Assembly: GCF_000934745.1 (NCBI RefSeq)
Contig: NZ_JYNO01000013.1
Span: forward strand, 1-64,000
Origin: Desulfonatronum thioautotrophicum
Lineage (GTDB): Bacteria > Desulfobacterota > Desulfovibrionia > Desulfovibrionales > Desulfonatronaceae
Direction of reading: 5' to 3'
DNA length: 64,000 nucleotides
Positions 1 to 7,275 of this stretch are shown piece after piece. The notes beneath the pieces are model-generated. The model worked only from the letters and a program-made list of their open reading frames with translations, ran no database searches and was not told the origin of the DNA. The translations under genes and the position numbers were made by a program. How positions within the stretch are numbered: the stretch's first letter is position 1; each line of letters starts with the position of its first letter.

Positions 1-78
1 AATCGCGAATCGTTGTTGGCGGATTGGGAACTTGCAGCTAGTGGGCAGGCGCTTTTTTCCATTGACCCGCTACGATAG
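1..78 (+). CDS. DUF4160 family protein, C-terminal fragment (cut by window edge)
   Basis: The first 78 bases read as one open frame of 25 codons ending in TAG. The residues include LLADWELAASGQALFSIDPL, which resembles the C-terminal end of DUF4160 proteins. That family is commonly encoded just upstream of a DUF2442 protein, as here (10 bases to the next ATG), and the pair is often considered a putative toxin-antitoxin module. Only the tail is visible, so the assignment rests on this short match and on the neighbour. Confidence 0.6.
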   Translation, partial: NRESLLADWELAASGQALFSIDPLR

Positions 79-87
79 GAGGTAATC

Positions 88-324
88 ATGGAGAAGGTAA
101 CTCAAGTTTATCCACTTGATGGATATAAGCTTAAAATGCAATTCAATACAGGTGAAACACGTATTTTTGATGCACAACCTTATTTGCAAAAAGGAGTGTT
201 TCAACAACTCCAGGACGAAAAACGTTTTCGACAGGCATACGTTGCCTTGGATACTGTGTGTTGGCCCGGCGGTCTGGATATAGCGCCTGAGACATTGTAT
301 GACCGATCTACTCCAGAACAATGA
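88..324 (+). CDS. DUF2442 domain protein
   Basis: A 78-aa protein that starts at ATG 88 with an excellent ribosome binding site (AGGAGG at 77-82). It has the DUF2442 pattern: an N-terminal segment 'YPLDGYKLKMQFNTGE', a central 'FDAQPYL', and the C-terminal motif 'VCWPGGLDIAPETLYDRS' (W-P-G/N-G-x-D-x-x-P-x-x-LY). DUF2442 proteins are small, have no established biochemical activity, and are usually paired with DUF4160; the end of such a gene lies directly upstream. The pair probably forms a small two-gene operon. A toxin-antitoxin role is inference from family context only. Confidence 0.8.
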   Translation: MEKVTQVYPLDGYKLKMQFNTGETRIFDAQPYLQKGVFQQLQDEKRFRQAYVALDTVCWPGGLDIAPETLYDRSTPEQ

Positions 325-488
325 ATATGGACAGCGCAAGGATATGATTGAATGGGAAGTATTTAGCTCCAGCGATTTTTGACTTTTTTCAAATTATTTT
401 AGATTGTTGGGTGTAGAATGTTGTGTTTTGGGTGACAAAAGTTCTCTGTAAGGGGCAAAAATAGGCCTTTTCTGGGAGTCAAACTCAG

Positions 489-524
489 TAATTACAGTCT
501 GTTGCTGGTCTCAGAGACCCAGCC
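489..524 (+). repeat. 36-bp direct repeat, left copy
   Basis: Bases 489-524 match bases 2060-2095 without gaps at 32 of 36 positions. The shared core runs from TAATTACAGT to CTCAGAG and then CCCAGCC. The two copies bracket the reverse transcriptase gene and its domain V/VI structure. The right half can fold: GGTCTC-A-GAGACC is an inverted repeat in this copy. It is too diverged and too long for a simple target-site duplication. Confidence 0.7.
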
Positions 525-554
525 TCTTGGAAGCAAGCGAACAAAGGAAAGAGA

Positions 555-1967
555 TTGTCTGAGGAGTTTGTGGAGGAAAGGACTTCGACCAAGAGGAACA
601 CCGATCAGGAGGCCACGGTCCGGACACAGCGCCGGGTTGCCGTGTCGTCCGGCCTGAAGGGTGTGCGTCAAGCCGCGATGCATAGCAAGGAGAGAGTTTT
701 CACCGCCTTGCTCCATCATGTGACCTATGATCTCCTGTTTGACAGCTTCAAGAAGTTGAAGAAGCATGCGGCAGCGGGCATAGATGGAACAACCTGGATC
801 GAGTATCAGGAGCATGCCGAGGCAAACATCTCCGATCTCCATGACAGGGTGCACCGCGGAAGTTACCGTGCGATGCCCTCGCTACGGACGTTCATTCCAA
901 AGCCCGATGGCGGCAAACGGCCGTTGGGCATTGCCGCACTGGAAGACAAGATTGTCCAGATGGCGGTAAAATCGGTTCTGGATCAGATATACGAGGTCAA
1001 CTTCAAGGGATTCAGCTACGGCTTCAGGCCGGAGAGAAGTGGTCACGATGCCCTGGATGCATTGTATGTGGCCGTCACTCGGAAGAAGATAAACTGGATT
1101 CTTGATGCGGACATCCAAAAGTATTTTGATTCCATCGACCATGAATGGATGCTGAAGTTTCTGGAGCATCGTATCAAGGACAAACGGATCATCCGGCTTG
1201 TCCGAAAATGGCTGAGGGCCGGTGTGATTGAAGGCACCGAGTGGAAAGAGACAGAGCTGGGATCTCCGCAAGGTGCGGTGATCTCGCCGCTGCTGGCCAA
1301 TATCTTCCTGCATTATGTTCTTGATATTTGGGTTGACTGGTGGAGACGGAAGTACGCCAAGGGAGAAGTAGTCATTGTCAGATATGCCGATGATTTCGTC
1401 CTGGGGTTCCAGTACCTTTTCGAAGCGGAAGCATTCCTGGACGCCCTGAAGGCCCGCCTTGGACAGTTCGGTCTCAGCCTGCACCCTGACAAGACAAGAA
1501 TGATCGAATTCGGACGTTATGCTGCCGGGAATCGCAAGAAGAACGGAGAAGGCAAGCCCGAGACATTCGACTTTCTGGGATTCACGCATATCTGCTCGCG
1601 ATTCCCGAAAGGAGGGTTTGAAATACGTCGCTGTTCTATCAAGAAGCGTTTTCGAGCCAAGGTAAAAGAAGTCCGACGGAAGATAATAGCCAGAAGGCAC
1701 CATGACATCGAAGAGCAGGGTAAATGGATCAAGTCAGTGATTCTCGGCTACCGGAATTATTTTGCGGTACACCGCAATCTTGATACTGTGAAACGTTTTC
1801 GGGGCGAGGTGTTACGGGCTTGGTACAGGGCTTTGCGGCGACGTAGTCAAAAGGGCGGAAAGATGCCCTGGACAGCCTTTCGCAACATCTATATCCGCTG
1901 GATGCCGCGATTGGCGGTACTCCATCCTTGGCCATGGCTACGATTTGACGCCAAATACTCGAGGTAG
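555..1967 (+). CDS. ltrA: Group II intron reverse transcriptase/maturase
   Basis: A 470-aa intron-encoded protein. The reverse transcriptase domain covers roughly residues 50-330, with the fingers motif 'IPKPDGGKRPLGI', the 'GFRPERSGHDAL' block, 'LGSPQGAVISPLLANIFL' and the catalytic 'YADDFVLGF' at about residue 277. It is followed by the maturase (X) domain containing 'FDFLGFTHICSR' and basic helices to about residue 440. No HNH endonuclease domain follows, so mobility, if any, would be endonuclease-independent. The start is TTG 555 behind AAAGGAAAGAGA; an internal ATG at 678 is possible but would lose conserved N-terminal residues. The stop codon abuts ribozyme domain V, as expected for an ORF in domain IV. 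Only 230 bases separate it from the upstream gene, less than needed for domains I-III. Confidence 0.92.
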   Translation: MSEEFVEERTSTKRNTDQEATVRTQRRVAVSSGLKGVRQAAMHSKERVFTALLHHVTYDLLFDSFKKLKKHAAAGIDGTTWIEYQEHAEANISDLHDRVHRGSYRAMPSLRTFIPKPDGGKRPLGIAALEDKIVQMAVKSVLDQIYEVNFKGFSYGFRPERSGHDALDALYVAVTRKKINWILDADIQKYFDSIDHEWMLKFLEHRIKDKRIIRLVRKWLRAGVIEGTEWKETELGSPQGAVISPLLANIFLHYVLDIWVDWWRRKYAKGEVVIVRYADDFVLGFQYLFEAEAFLDALKARLGQFGLSLHPDKTRMIEFGRYAAGNRKKNGEGKPETFDFLGFTHICSRFPKGGFEIRRCSIKKRFRAKVKEVRRKIIARRHHDIEEQGKWIKSVILGYRNYFAVHRNLDTVKRFRGEVLRAWYRALRRRSQKGGKMPWTAFRNIYIRWMPRLAVLHPWPWLRFDAKYSR

Positions 1968-2041
1968 GAGCCGTATGAGGTAATTCCTCACGTACGGATC
2001 TGTGCGGGGGGTGCCGGGCAACCGGCATTCCTACCGCGACC
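1968..2041 (+). ncRNA. Group II intron domains V and VI (3' end of ribozyme)
   Basis: Bases 1968-2001 form the classic 34-nt domain V hairpin: it opens with GAGCCGTATGAGG, which contains the AGC catalytic triad, and closes with CCTCACGTACGG. Domain VI follows at about 2005-2038 as a long hairpin with stem GGTGCCGG/CCGGCATTCC, a GCAA tetraloop, and an unpaired A near the 3' side (CCTACCGC) that would be the branch-point adenosine. The 3' splice site should lie at about 2039-2041. The structure looks intact, unlike the 5' half. Confidence 0.85.
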
Positions 2042-2059
2042 CCAGCTGCAGGAAATTAA

Positions 2060-2095
2060 TAATTACAGTTGGTTGCTGGACTCAGAGGCCCAGCC
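2060..2095 (+). repeat. 36-bp direct repeat, right copy
   Basis: Partner of 489-524 (32/36 identical, no gaps), lying 19 bases beyond the predicted intron 3' end. This copy keeps the outer CTGG...CCAG pairing but not the perfect inner inverted repeat of the left copy. Confidence 0.7.
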
Positions 2096-2178
2096 ACACG
2101 TCCGTGACCCAAGTCTGAAGATGCCAGTAACTTCAAGGGCTCAGAATCCAATGGTCTTTTACGAATGTAGGTATTTAT

Positions 2179-3027
2179 ATGGTAGTTAATTATACAAAAG
2201 AATACATAAATGTTTCAGGTTTTGCCTCTGAACGGCTAATTACTAGCGGGAAGCCAGTAATTGTTGTTACTATGCCTAGAAGTGGGACAGCGTATATTAG
2301 AAATGTGATTTCAACACATTTAAATCTTAAATTAGTATATAAGTATCAGTATGCATCTGGTCCAAGATTAAAATACTTTATTAATCATAACACATTATTT
2401 AATGAAATTACCCGAAAGAGAGTTTATGTCGCAGGTCACTTCCCACCATCCCACTACAACCTGCAACTTTTAAAATTATCTGGAGTAAAAAAAATTGTAG
2501 TTCATTTTCGTGATCCTAGAGATGCTTTGCTGTCATGGAATAATCATATTTGCAAACCAAAAATTATTAAAAGCGAATTATCTCAAATACAGTTGTTAGC
2601 TAGTAGAAATTCTATAGCATGTAATCATTACAAACTATCACCACATGAGCAAATTGATTGGTTGATAGATAATTATTTTTGCGACTTAATAGAGTGGATG
2701 TATGATTGGTTAGTTGCAAAAAGTAAAAATGAATACATTGATATTTTATTAACAGATTTTGACATGTTAAAAAACACTCCTTTAGCTTTCTTTAATAAAA
2801 TTATTAATTTCTTTAATTATGATAAGTTTATAAGCAATGCAAGTCAATTACCTAACCCTAGAATCAATCCATTAAAGTATAATTTTAATCTCGGACAATC
2901 AGGAAATTATTTACAAGAATTTAATGATCAGCAAATACTGAAAACTCATGATATTTTATGTGAAAAATTTCAAAGCAAGCCCTATCTTCTTCAAAAATAT
3001 GGGTGGTTGAAAAAGAATAGCAATTAA
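2179..3027 (+). CDS. Sulfotransferase family protein
   Basis: A 282-aa protein with the two PAPS-binding signatures of the sulfotransferase fold: the 5'-phosphosulfate loop 'VVTMPRSGTAYIRNVI' at about residues 29-44 and the 3'-phosphate segment 'VVHFRDPRDALLSW' at about 110-123. It probably transfers sulfate from PAPS to a hydroxyl of a glycan precursor in the cytoplasm; the acceptor cannot be told. The gene is conspicuously AT-rich compared with the following neuB, from which it is separated by a single base, so the two are probably co-transcribed but have different recent histories. The start is ATG 2179 with no strong ribosome binding site. It begins the long plus-strand glycan run. Confidence 0.8.
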   Translation: MVVNYTKEYINVSGFASERLITSGKPVIVVTMPRSGTAYIRNVISTHLNLKLVYKYQYASGPRLKYFINHNTLFNEITRKRVYVAGHFPPSHYNLQLLKLSGVKKIVVHFRDPRDALLSWNNHICKPKIIKSELSQIQLLASRNSIACNHYKLSPHEQIDWLIDNYFCDLIEWMYDWLVAKSKNEYIDILLTDFDMLKNTPLAFFNKIINFFNYDKFISNASQLPNPRINPLKYNFNLGQSGNYLQEFNDQQILKTHDILCEKFQSKPYLLQKYGWLKKNSN

Positions 3028-3028
3028 C

Positions 3029-4057
3029 ATGCTTAAATCTAGAGCAAATAATCAATGCCTAATTATCGCTGAAATCGGATCCGTACATGACGGCTCATAC
3101 GGTAATGCTCAGAAGCTTATTGAGGCAGCCGCTGAATGCGGTGTGGATGCGGTCAAGTTTCAGACGCATATTGCCGAGGCCGAGACCTTGCCGGATGCGC
3201 CTATGCCGAGCTTTTTCCAGAGCGAGCACAGGTTTGCCTATTTTCAGCGCACGGCGTTCAGCCTTGACCAGTGGGTCAGGTTGCGCGAGCATTGTCAGAG
3301 TTGCAAGGTGGAGTTCATGTCCTCGCCGTTTTCCAATGAGGCCGTGGATCTGCTTGAGTCCGTAGGCATTGCCCGGTACAAAATACCCTCCGGCGAAGTG
3401 ACAAATCTGCCCCTGCTGGCCAGGGTGGCCCAAACGGGCAAGCCCGTGCTTTTGTCTTCGGGCATGAGTTCCTGGGAAGAGTTGGATGTTGCGGTCAGCG
3501 AGATCCGCAAGGTGCATGAAAACATCACCATCCTGCAATGTACGTCCGAATATCCCTGCCCCTACGACCAGGTAGGCCTGAATGTAATGCAGGAGATGAA
3601 AGAACGCTACGGGCTTACGGTGGGGCTGTCGGACCACACCCTTACCCTGTACGCCTCGTTTGCCGCAGCGACTTTGGGCGCAGTGGCCATTGAGCGGCAC
3701 TTCACCTTCAGTCGAAAAATGTACGGCAGCGATGCCCGCCATTCCCTGGAACCTGCGGAACTCACCGATCTAGTCCAGGGCATCCGGGCTATTGAAACCA
3801 TGCTCAAGGCCAGGGTGGGCAAGGCTGATGCGTCCCGGTTTCGAGACATGAAGCAGGTTTTTGAGAAAAGCCTGGTGACGAAACAGGATATCCCCGCCGG
3901 AACGGTGATTTCCCGTGACATGATTGGAATCAAAAAGCCTGGAACAGGAATCCCCGCAGGGCGTATTGATGAGGTGGTTGGACGGCGGGCGGTGCGGTCA
4001 GTAAAGGCGGATATGTTGCTGGCGTGGGAGGATGTTCAAGGTGTGGTGGGACCGTGA
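3029..4057 (+). CDS. neuB: N-acetylneuraminate/legionaminate synthase (NeuB family)
   Basis: A 342-aa protein of normal NeuB length. The N-terminal TIM barrel starts with 'LIIAEIGSVHDGSYGNA' and 'GVDAVKFQTH', continues with 'YKIPSGEVTNLPLL', 'VLLSSGMSSWEEL' and 'ILQCTSEYPCPYDQVGLNVM', and contains 'VGLSDHT' and the histidine in 'AIERHFTFSR'. A C-terminal SAF (antifreeze-like) domain covers about residues 280-342 ('LVTKQDIPAGTVISRDMIGIKKPGTGI'). The enzyme condenses PEP with ManNAc (or a 6-deoxy diacetamido hexose) to form a nonulosonic acid. With the NeuC- and NeuA-like genes downstream it completes a route from a UDP-sugar to a CMP-activated nonulosonic acid. I cannot separate sialic from legionaminic acid specificity; no LegB/C/H homologues are in the window. 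Confidence 0.9.
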   Translation: MLKSRANNQCLIIAEIGSVHDGSYGNAQKLIEAAAECGVDAVKFQTHIAEAETLPDAPMPSFFQSEHRFAYFQRTAFSLDQWVRLREHCQSCKVEFMSSPFSNEAVDLLESVGIARYKIPSGEVTNLPLLARVAQTGKPVLLSSGMSSWEELDVAVSEIRKVHENITILQCTSEYPCPYDQVGLNVMQEMKERYGLTVGLSDHTLTLYASFAAATLGAVAIERHFTFSRKMYGSDARHSLEPAELTDLVQGIRAIETMLKARVGKADASRFRDMKQVFEKSLVTKQDIPAGTVISRDMIGIKKPGTGIPAGRIDEVVGRRAVRSVKADMLLAWEDVQGVVGP

Positions 4058-4408
4058 AAGATTTTTTCACCATGAAGCGCATGAAGAAGGGCTTGTGTTG
4101 CGAAAATTTGTAATATGTTTGTACCAAGAAAAAAATGTACGTGGGTATGCACATGTTTCCGGCATGCAAACATAACCTATTGCAATCAATCGACTTCTGG
4201 TTAAGCCAATAGTTGATGCTTGGCTTCCGCGAAAAAACAAAACATTACAGATTGATACCAAGTCATCATGCGAGCCTCACTCTTGGAAACCGGAGTCAGA
4301 TGCATACCCAGGAAAATGTATTTTCTGCATAGACCAGAATCAATGACAAGTATTTCATGAAAAGGTTATAGCATTCAATTTTTTTGTTAGTATTTTAGGG
4401 GATCAGTA
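4058..4408. other. AT-rich intergenic gap in the glycan operon
   Basis: About 350 bases between neuB and the next methyltransferase gene. I see no convincing ORF, hairpin terminator or repeat. The stretch is AT-rich like the gene that follows, which suggests that it arrived with that gene. A promoter for the downstream part of the run could lie here, but no box pair stands out. Confidence 0.4.
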
Positions 4409-5419
4409 ATGAAGATAACATATAGAAATTTTGGTGAATTCATTTCAGTTGATATGCAAAGACTGAGGCCAAAGGATTCATATAAAACGTTAATGAAAAA
4501 GCGAACCCATTCAATTGACGTACTTACACAATTGTATGGGGAAATACCTAAAGAATTTTTGCATAGTCGAAGGTGTCCAAGCTGCGATAGCATTTCATCA
4601 TTTCTGGAATTAGAAAAAGATCATTTGATCCTGGTAAGGTGCTCGAACTGTGATATGGTATTTACAAACCCAATTTTTGATGAAAAGCATTACAAGGATA
4701 TCTATTGTTCTGATGAATACCAAGATATTGTTCACAATCTTTGTTTTGAAAGCCATGATTACCGCGTAGTGCGTTTTGGAAATGAACGAATATCAATTTT
4801 GAAAAATTTTGTTGAAGATTCTTTATGTAAACCAAAATATCTTGACATTGGTTGCAGCACAGGTTTTGTTGTAGAGGCTGCGCAAAATGCTGGGTGGGAT
4901 GCTACTGGAATTGACCTCAATCCTTCAGCCATCGAATTTGGAAGAAATAGAGGACTAAATTTACATATATCGTCAGTTGAAGATATTGCAGATCATAATG
5001 CGCTTTACGATGTAATTTCATTGTTTGACGTCATCGAGCACATACCATATCCAACAAAAATTTTGGATTGTTGCAAAAAAAAACTTAAGCCAGGTGGCAT
5101 AATTTTTATATATGTGCCTAATTATGACTCTGCATCAAGGATTCTCATGGGGAAAGATGCACATTTTATTTGGCCAACACATCACTTGAATTATTATACA
5201 CCAATAACTCTAAAATCATATCTTGAATCTCAATCATTCAATGTTGAGTTGATAATGACAGAGGGGTTAGATATTGCTGACTATATCTGGTATAAAGAAG
5301 AGATTGATTCCTGTGACATGTCTGAAATTTCTTTAATCAGCGATAAGTTGCAATTTTTTATCAATGCAGGTTGCTATGGAAAAAATTTGCGTTGTGTCGC
5401 AAGAAAATCTGGATTTTAA
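4409..5419 (+). CDS. Class I SAM-dependent methyltransferase with zinc ribbon
   Basis: A 336-aa protein. A putative zinc ribbon lies at about residues 55-85 ('RRCPSCDSISSF' and 'RCSNCDMVFTNPIFDEKHY'), followed by a class I methyltransferase domain with motif I 'YLDIGCSTGFVVEAAQNAG' (about 146-164), the acidic ribose-binding 'GIDLNPSA', and 'SLFDVIEHIPYPTKILDCC' plus 'LKPGGIIFIYVPN'. This arrangement is typical of methyltransferases in polysaccharide and C-methyl-sugar clusters. The target is unknown. The gene is AT-rich and sits between neuB and neuC, which are not; it looks inserted into a neuBCA block. It ends 2 bases before the neuC start. Confidence 0.8.
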   Translation: MKITYRNFGEFISVDMQRLRPKDSYKTLMKKRTHSIDVLTQLYGEIPKEFLHSRRCPSCDSISSFLELEKDHLILVRCSNCDMVFTNPIFDEKHYKDIYCSDEYQDIVHNLCFESHDYRVVRFGNERISILKNFVEDSLCKPKYLDIGCSTGFVVEAAQNAGWDATGIDLNPSAIEFGRNRGLNLHISSVEDIADHNALYDVISLFDVIEHIPYPTKILDCCKKKLKPGGIIFIYVPNYDSASRILMGKDAHFIWPTHHLNYYTPITLKSYLESQSFNVELIMTEGLDIADYIWYKEEIDSCDMSEISLISDKLQFFINAGCYGKNLRCVARKSGF

Positions 5420-5421
5420 GC

Positions 5422-6573
5422 ATGCGTAAAATTTGCGTCGTTATCGGCTCTCGTGCCAATTACAGCAGTATAAAATCAGCCATGAAGGCCATTCAGGACC
5501 ATCCGGGGCTGGAATTGCAGCTTATTGCCGGGGCTTCGGCCATCCTTGATCGTTATGGGGCGGTGGTTGATCTGATTGAGCGGGACGGGTTTACGCCTAA
5601 TGCTCGGATGTTCATGCTTATCGAGGGCGAGACTCCGGCAACCATGGCCAAGTCCACAGGGGTTGGGCTGATGGAACTGCCTACGTTGTTTGAGATGCTG
5701 TGCCCAGATATCGTCCTGACTGTTGGGGATCGGTTTGAAACCATGGCCACGACCCTGGCCGCGGCCTACATGAACCTGCCCATTGCCCACACCATGGGCG
5801 GCGAAGTGACCGGAACCATTGACGAGAGCATCCGCCACGCCGTGACCAAATTCGCACACATCCATTTCCCGGCCAGCGCGGACGCAAGGGATAGGATCAT
5901 CCACCTGGGTGAACGTCCCGAAGCTGTTCATCTGGTGGGCTGCCCACGAATTGATCTGGTGGCCCGGACCCTGGAGCAGGATAAGGCCAATGGCCTGCAA
6001 GAGATTTTTCTGGAAGGGGTCGGCACGGAGTTGGACCTAAGCAAACCCTTTGTGATCGTGTCGCAGCACCCAGTGACCACCGAATACGGAGAGGGCGAGC
6101 GGCAGATCACCGCCACGCTGGAGGCAGTCCGCTCGCTGGCTATCCCAGCCATCGTCCTCTGGCCCAACCCTGACGCCGGCTCCGACGACATCGCCCGGGG
6201 CATCCGCAAATGGCGGGAGCAGGGCAAAGCCGTGAACATGCGTTTCTTCAAGAACCTGCCGACCGATACCTACATCCGCTTGATGGCTAGAACCGCCTGC
6301 CTCGTAGGTAATTCCTCAAGCGGTATTCGTGAAGGGGCTTTTATTGGTACTCCAGTGGTCAACATCGGTTCCAGGCAGGTTATGCGGGAACGTGGGGCAA
6401 ATGTGATGGATGTGCCGCATGATCGAGATGCTATTGCTGAAGCTCTATGCAGACAAGTAAAGGTAGGACGCTACCCGTCCGAACCAGTTTATGGTGATGG
6501 TACTGCCGGACAAAAAATTGCAGGAGTACTGGCCGCATGCTCGTGGAACATTCAAAAAAGGATTACGTACTGA
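5422..6573 (+). CDS. neuC: UDP-N-acetylglucosamine 2-epimerase, hydrolysing (NeuC family)
   Basis: A 383-aa protein starting at ATG 5422 ('MRKICVVIGSRANYSS'), just after the previous stop; the open frame extends 17 codons further upstream, but that part is non-homologous and overlaps the methyltransferase. Family motifs: 'VLTVGDRFETMATTLAAA', 'HTMGGEVTGTIDESIRHAVT', 'KFAHIHFPAS', and the C-terminal 'CLVGNSSSGIREGAFIGTP' with 'NIGSRQ'. Hydrolysing epimerases convert UDP-GlcNAc to ManNAc and UDP (or the corresponding diacetamido sugar in the legionaminic route), supplying the substrate for NeuB. The N-terminal substitution 'GSRANYSS' in place of the usual GTRA/PE start is typical of NeuC/LegG proteins. 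It is followed after 2 bases by neuA. Confidence 0.88.
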   Translation: MRKICVVIGSRANYSSIKSAMKAIQDHPGLELQLIAGASAILDRYGAVVDLIERDGFTPNARMFMLIEGETPATMAKSTGVGLMELPTLFEMLCPDIVLTVGDRFETMATTLAAAYMNLPIAHTMGGEVTGTIDESIRHAVTKFAHIHFPASADARDRIIHLGERPEAVHLVGCPRIDLVARTLEQDKANGLQEIFLEGVGTELDLSKPFVIVSQHPVTTEYGEGERQITATLEAVRSLAIPAIVLWPNPDAGSDDIARGIRKWREQGKAVNMRFFKNLPTDTYIRLMARTACLVGNSSSGIREGAFIGTPVVNIGSRQVMRERGANVMDVPHDRDAIAEALCRQVKVGRYPSEPVYGDGTAGQKIAGVLAACSWNIQKRITY

Positions 6574-6575
6574 CC

Positions 6576-7256
6576 ATGAATATCATCGCCCTGATCCCCG
6601 CCCGGGGCGGGTCCAAGGGCATTTCGCGCAAGAACATGGCTCTCTGCGCCGGCAAGCCTCTGATTCAGTACACCTTTGAGTCAGCCCGGCAATCTAGGTG
6701 CATGAGCAGGGTTTATCTATCAACGGACGACCAGGAAATTGCCGAGTTTGGCAAACAGAATGACATTGAAGTACCTTTTATGCGCCCTCCTGAACTGGCC
6801 GCCGATCAAACGCCAATGATCGACGTGATAAGGCACTTTATGTCTTGGCTGGACGAGCAAAGCATCCCCTTTGACGGCGTGATGCTCCTACAACCCACAT
6901 CCCCCCTGCGCATGGCAAAGCATATCGACGAGGCCATTGCTCTATTCGAGGAGCAAAGACCCAGCAGCCTCGTATCAGTGGTCGAGGTTCCACACAATTT
7001 TTCGCCCACCTCTTTGATGCATTTCAAGGGCGGCAAGTTGACCCCATGCACCGATAGCCAAATCTACCGCCGCCAGGACAAACCTACCTACTATGCCAGG
7101 AACGGTCCAGCCATTCTTATAGTAACAAAAGCCGCCATTGATTCCGGTAATTGCTATGCACAACCATGCGCTGGGTATGAAATGGATATGATCAGTTCCG
7201 TTGATGTAGATAATAACAATACATTACAAATTGCTGCGATATTCCTAAGCAATTAA
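6576..7256 (+). CDS. neuA: Acylneuraminate cytidylyltransferase (NeuA family)
   Basis: A 226-aa protein with the nucleotide-binding N-terminus 'MNIIALIPARGGSKGISRKN' and the conserved 'LIQYTFESARQS', 'VYLSTDDQEIAEF', 'LLQPTSPLR' and 'SVVEVPHNF' segments of CMP-nonulosonate synthetases. It activates the NeuB product with CTP to give the CMP-sugar used by a dedicated transferase. The start at ATG 6576 fits the family; the upstream extension of the frame (13 codons) overlaps neuC. CMP-legionaminate and CMP-Neu5Ac synthetases look alike at this level. Confidence 0.88.
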   Translation: MNIIALIPARGGSKGISRKNMALCAGKPLIQYTFESARQSRCMSRVYLSTDDQEIAEFGKQNDIEVPFMRPPELAADQTPMIDVIRHFMSWLDEQSIPFDGVMLLQPTSPLRMAKHIDEAIALFEEQRPSSLVSVVEVPHNFSPTSLMHFKGGKLTPCTDSQIYRRQDKPTYYARNGPAILIVTKAAIDSGNCYAQPCAGYEMDMISSVDVDNNNTLQIAAIFLSN

Positions 7257-7275
7257 ATATCATATAGGCTATATC

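Noticed and set aside
489-2095. Target-site duplication around the group II intron
   Set aside because: The 36-bp repeats are too long and diverged (4 mismatches), and group II introns do not normally create target duplications.
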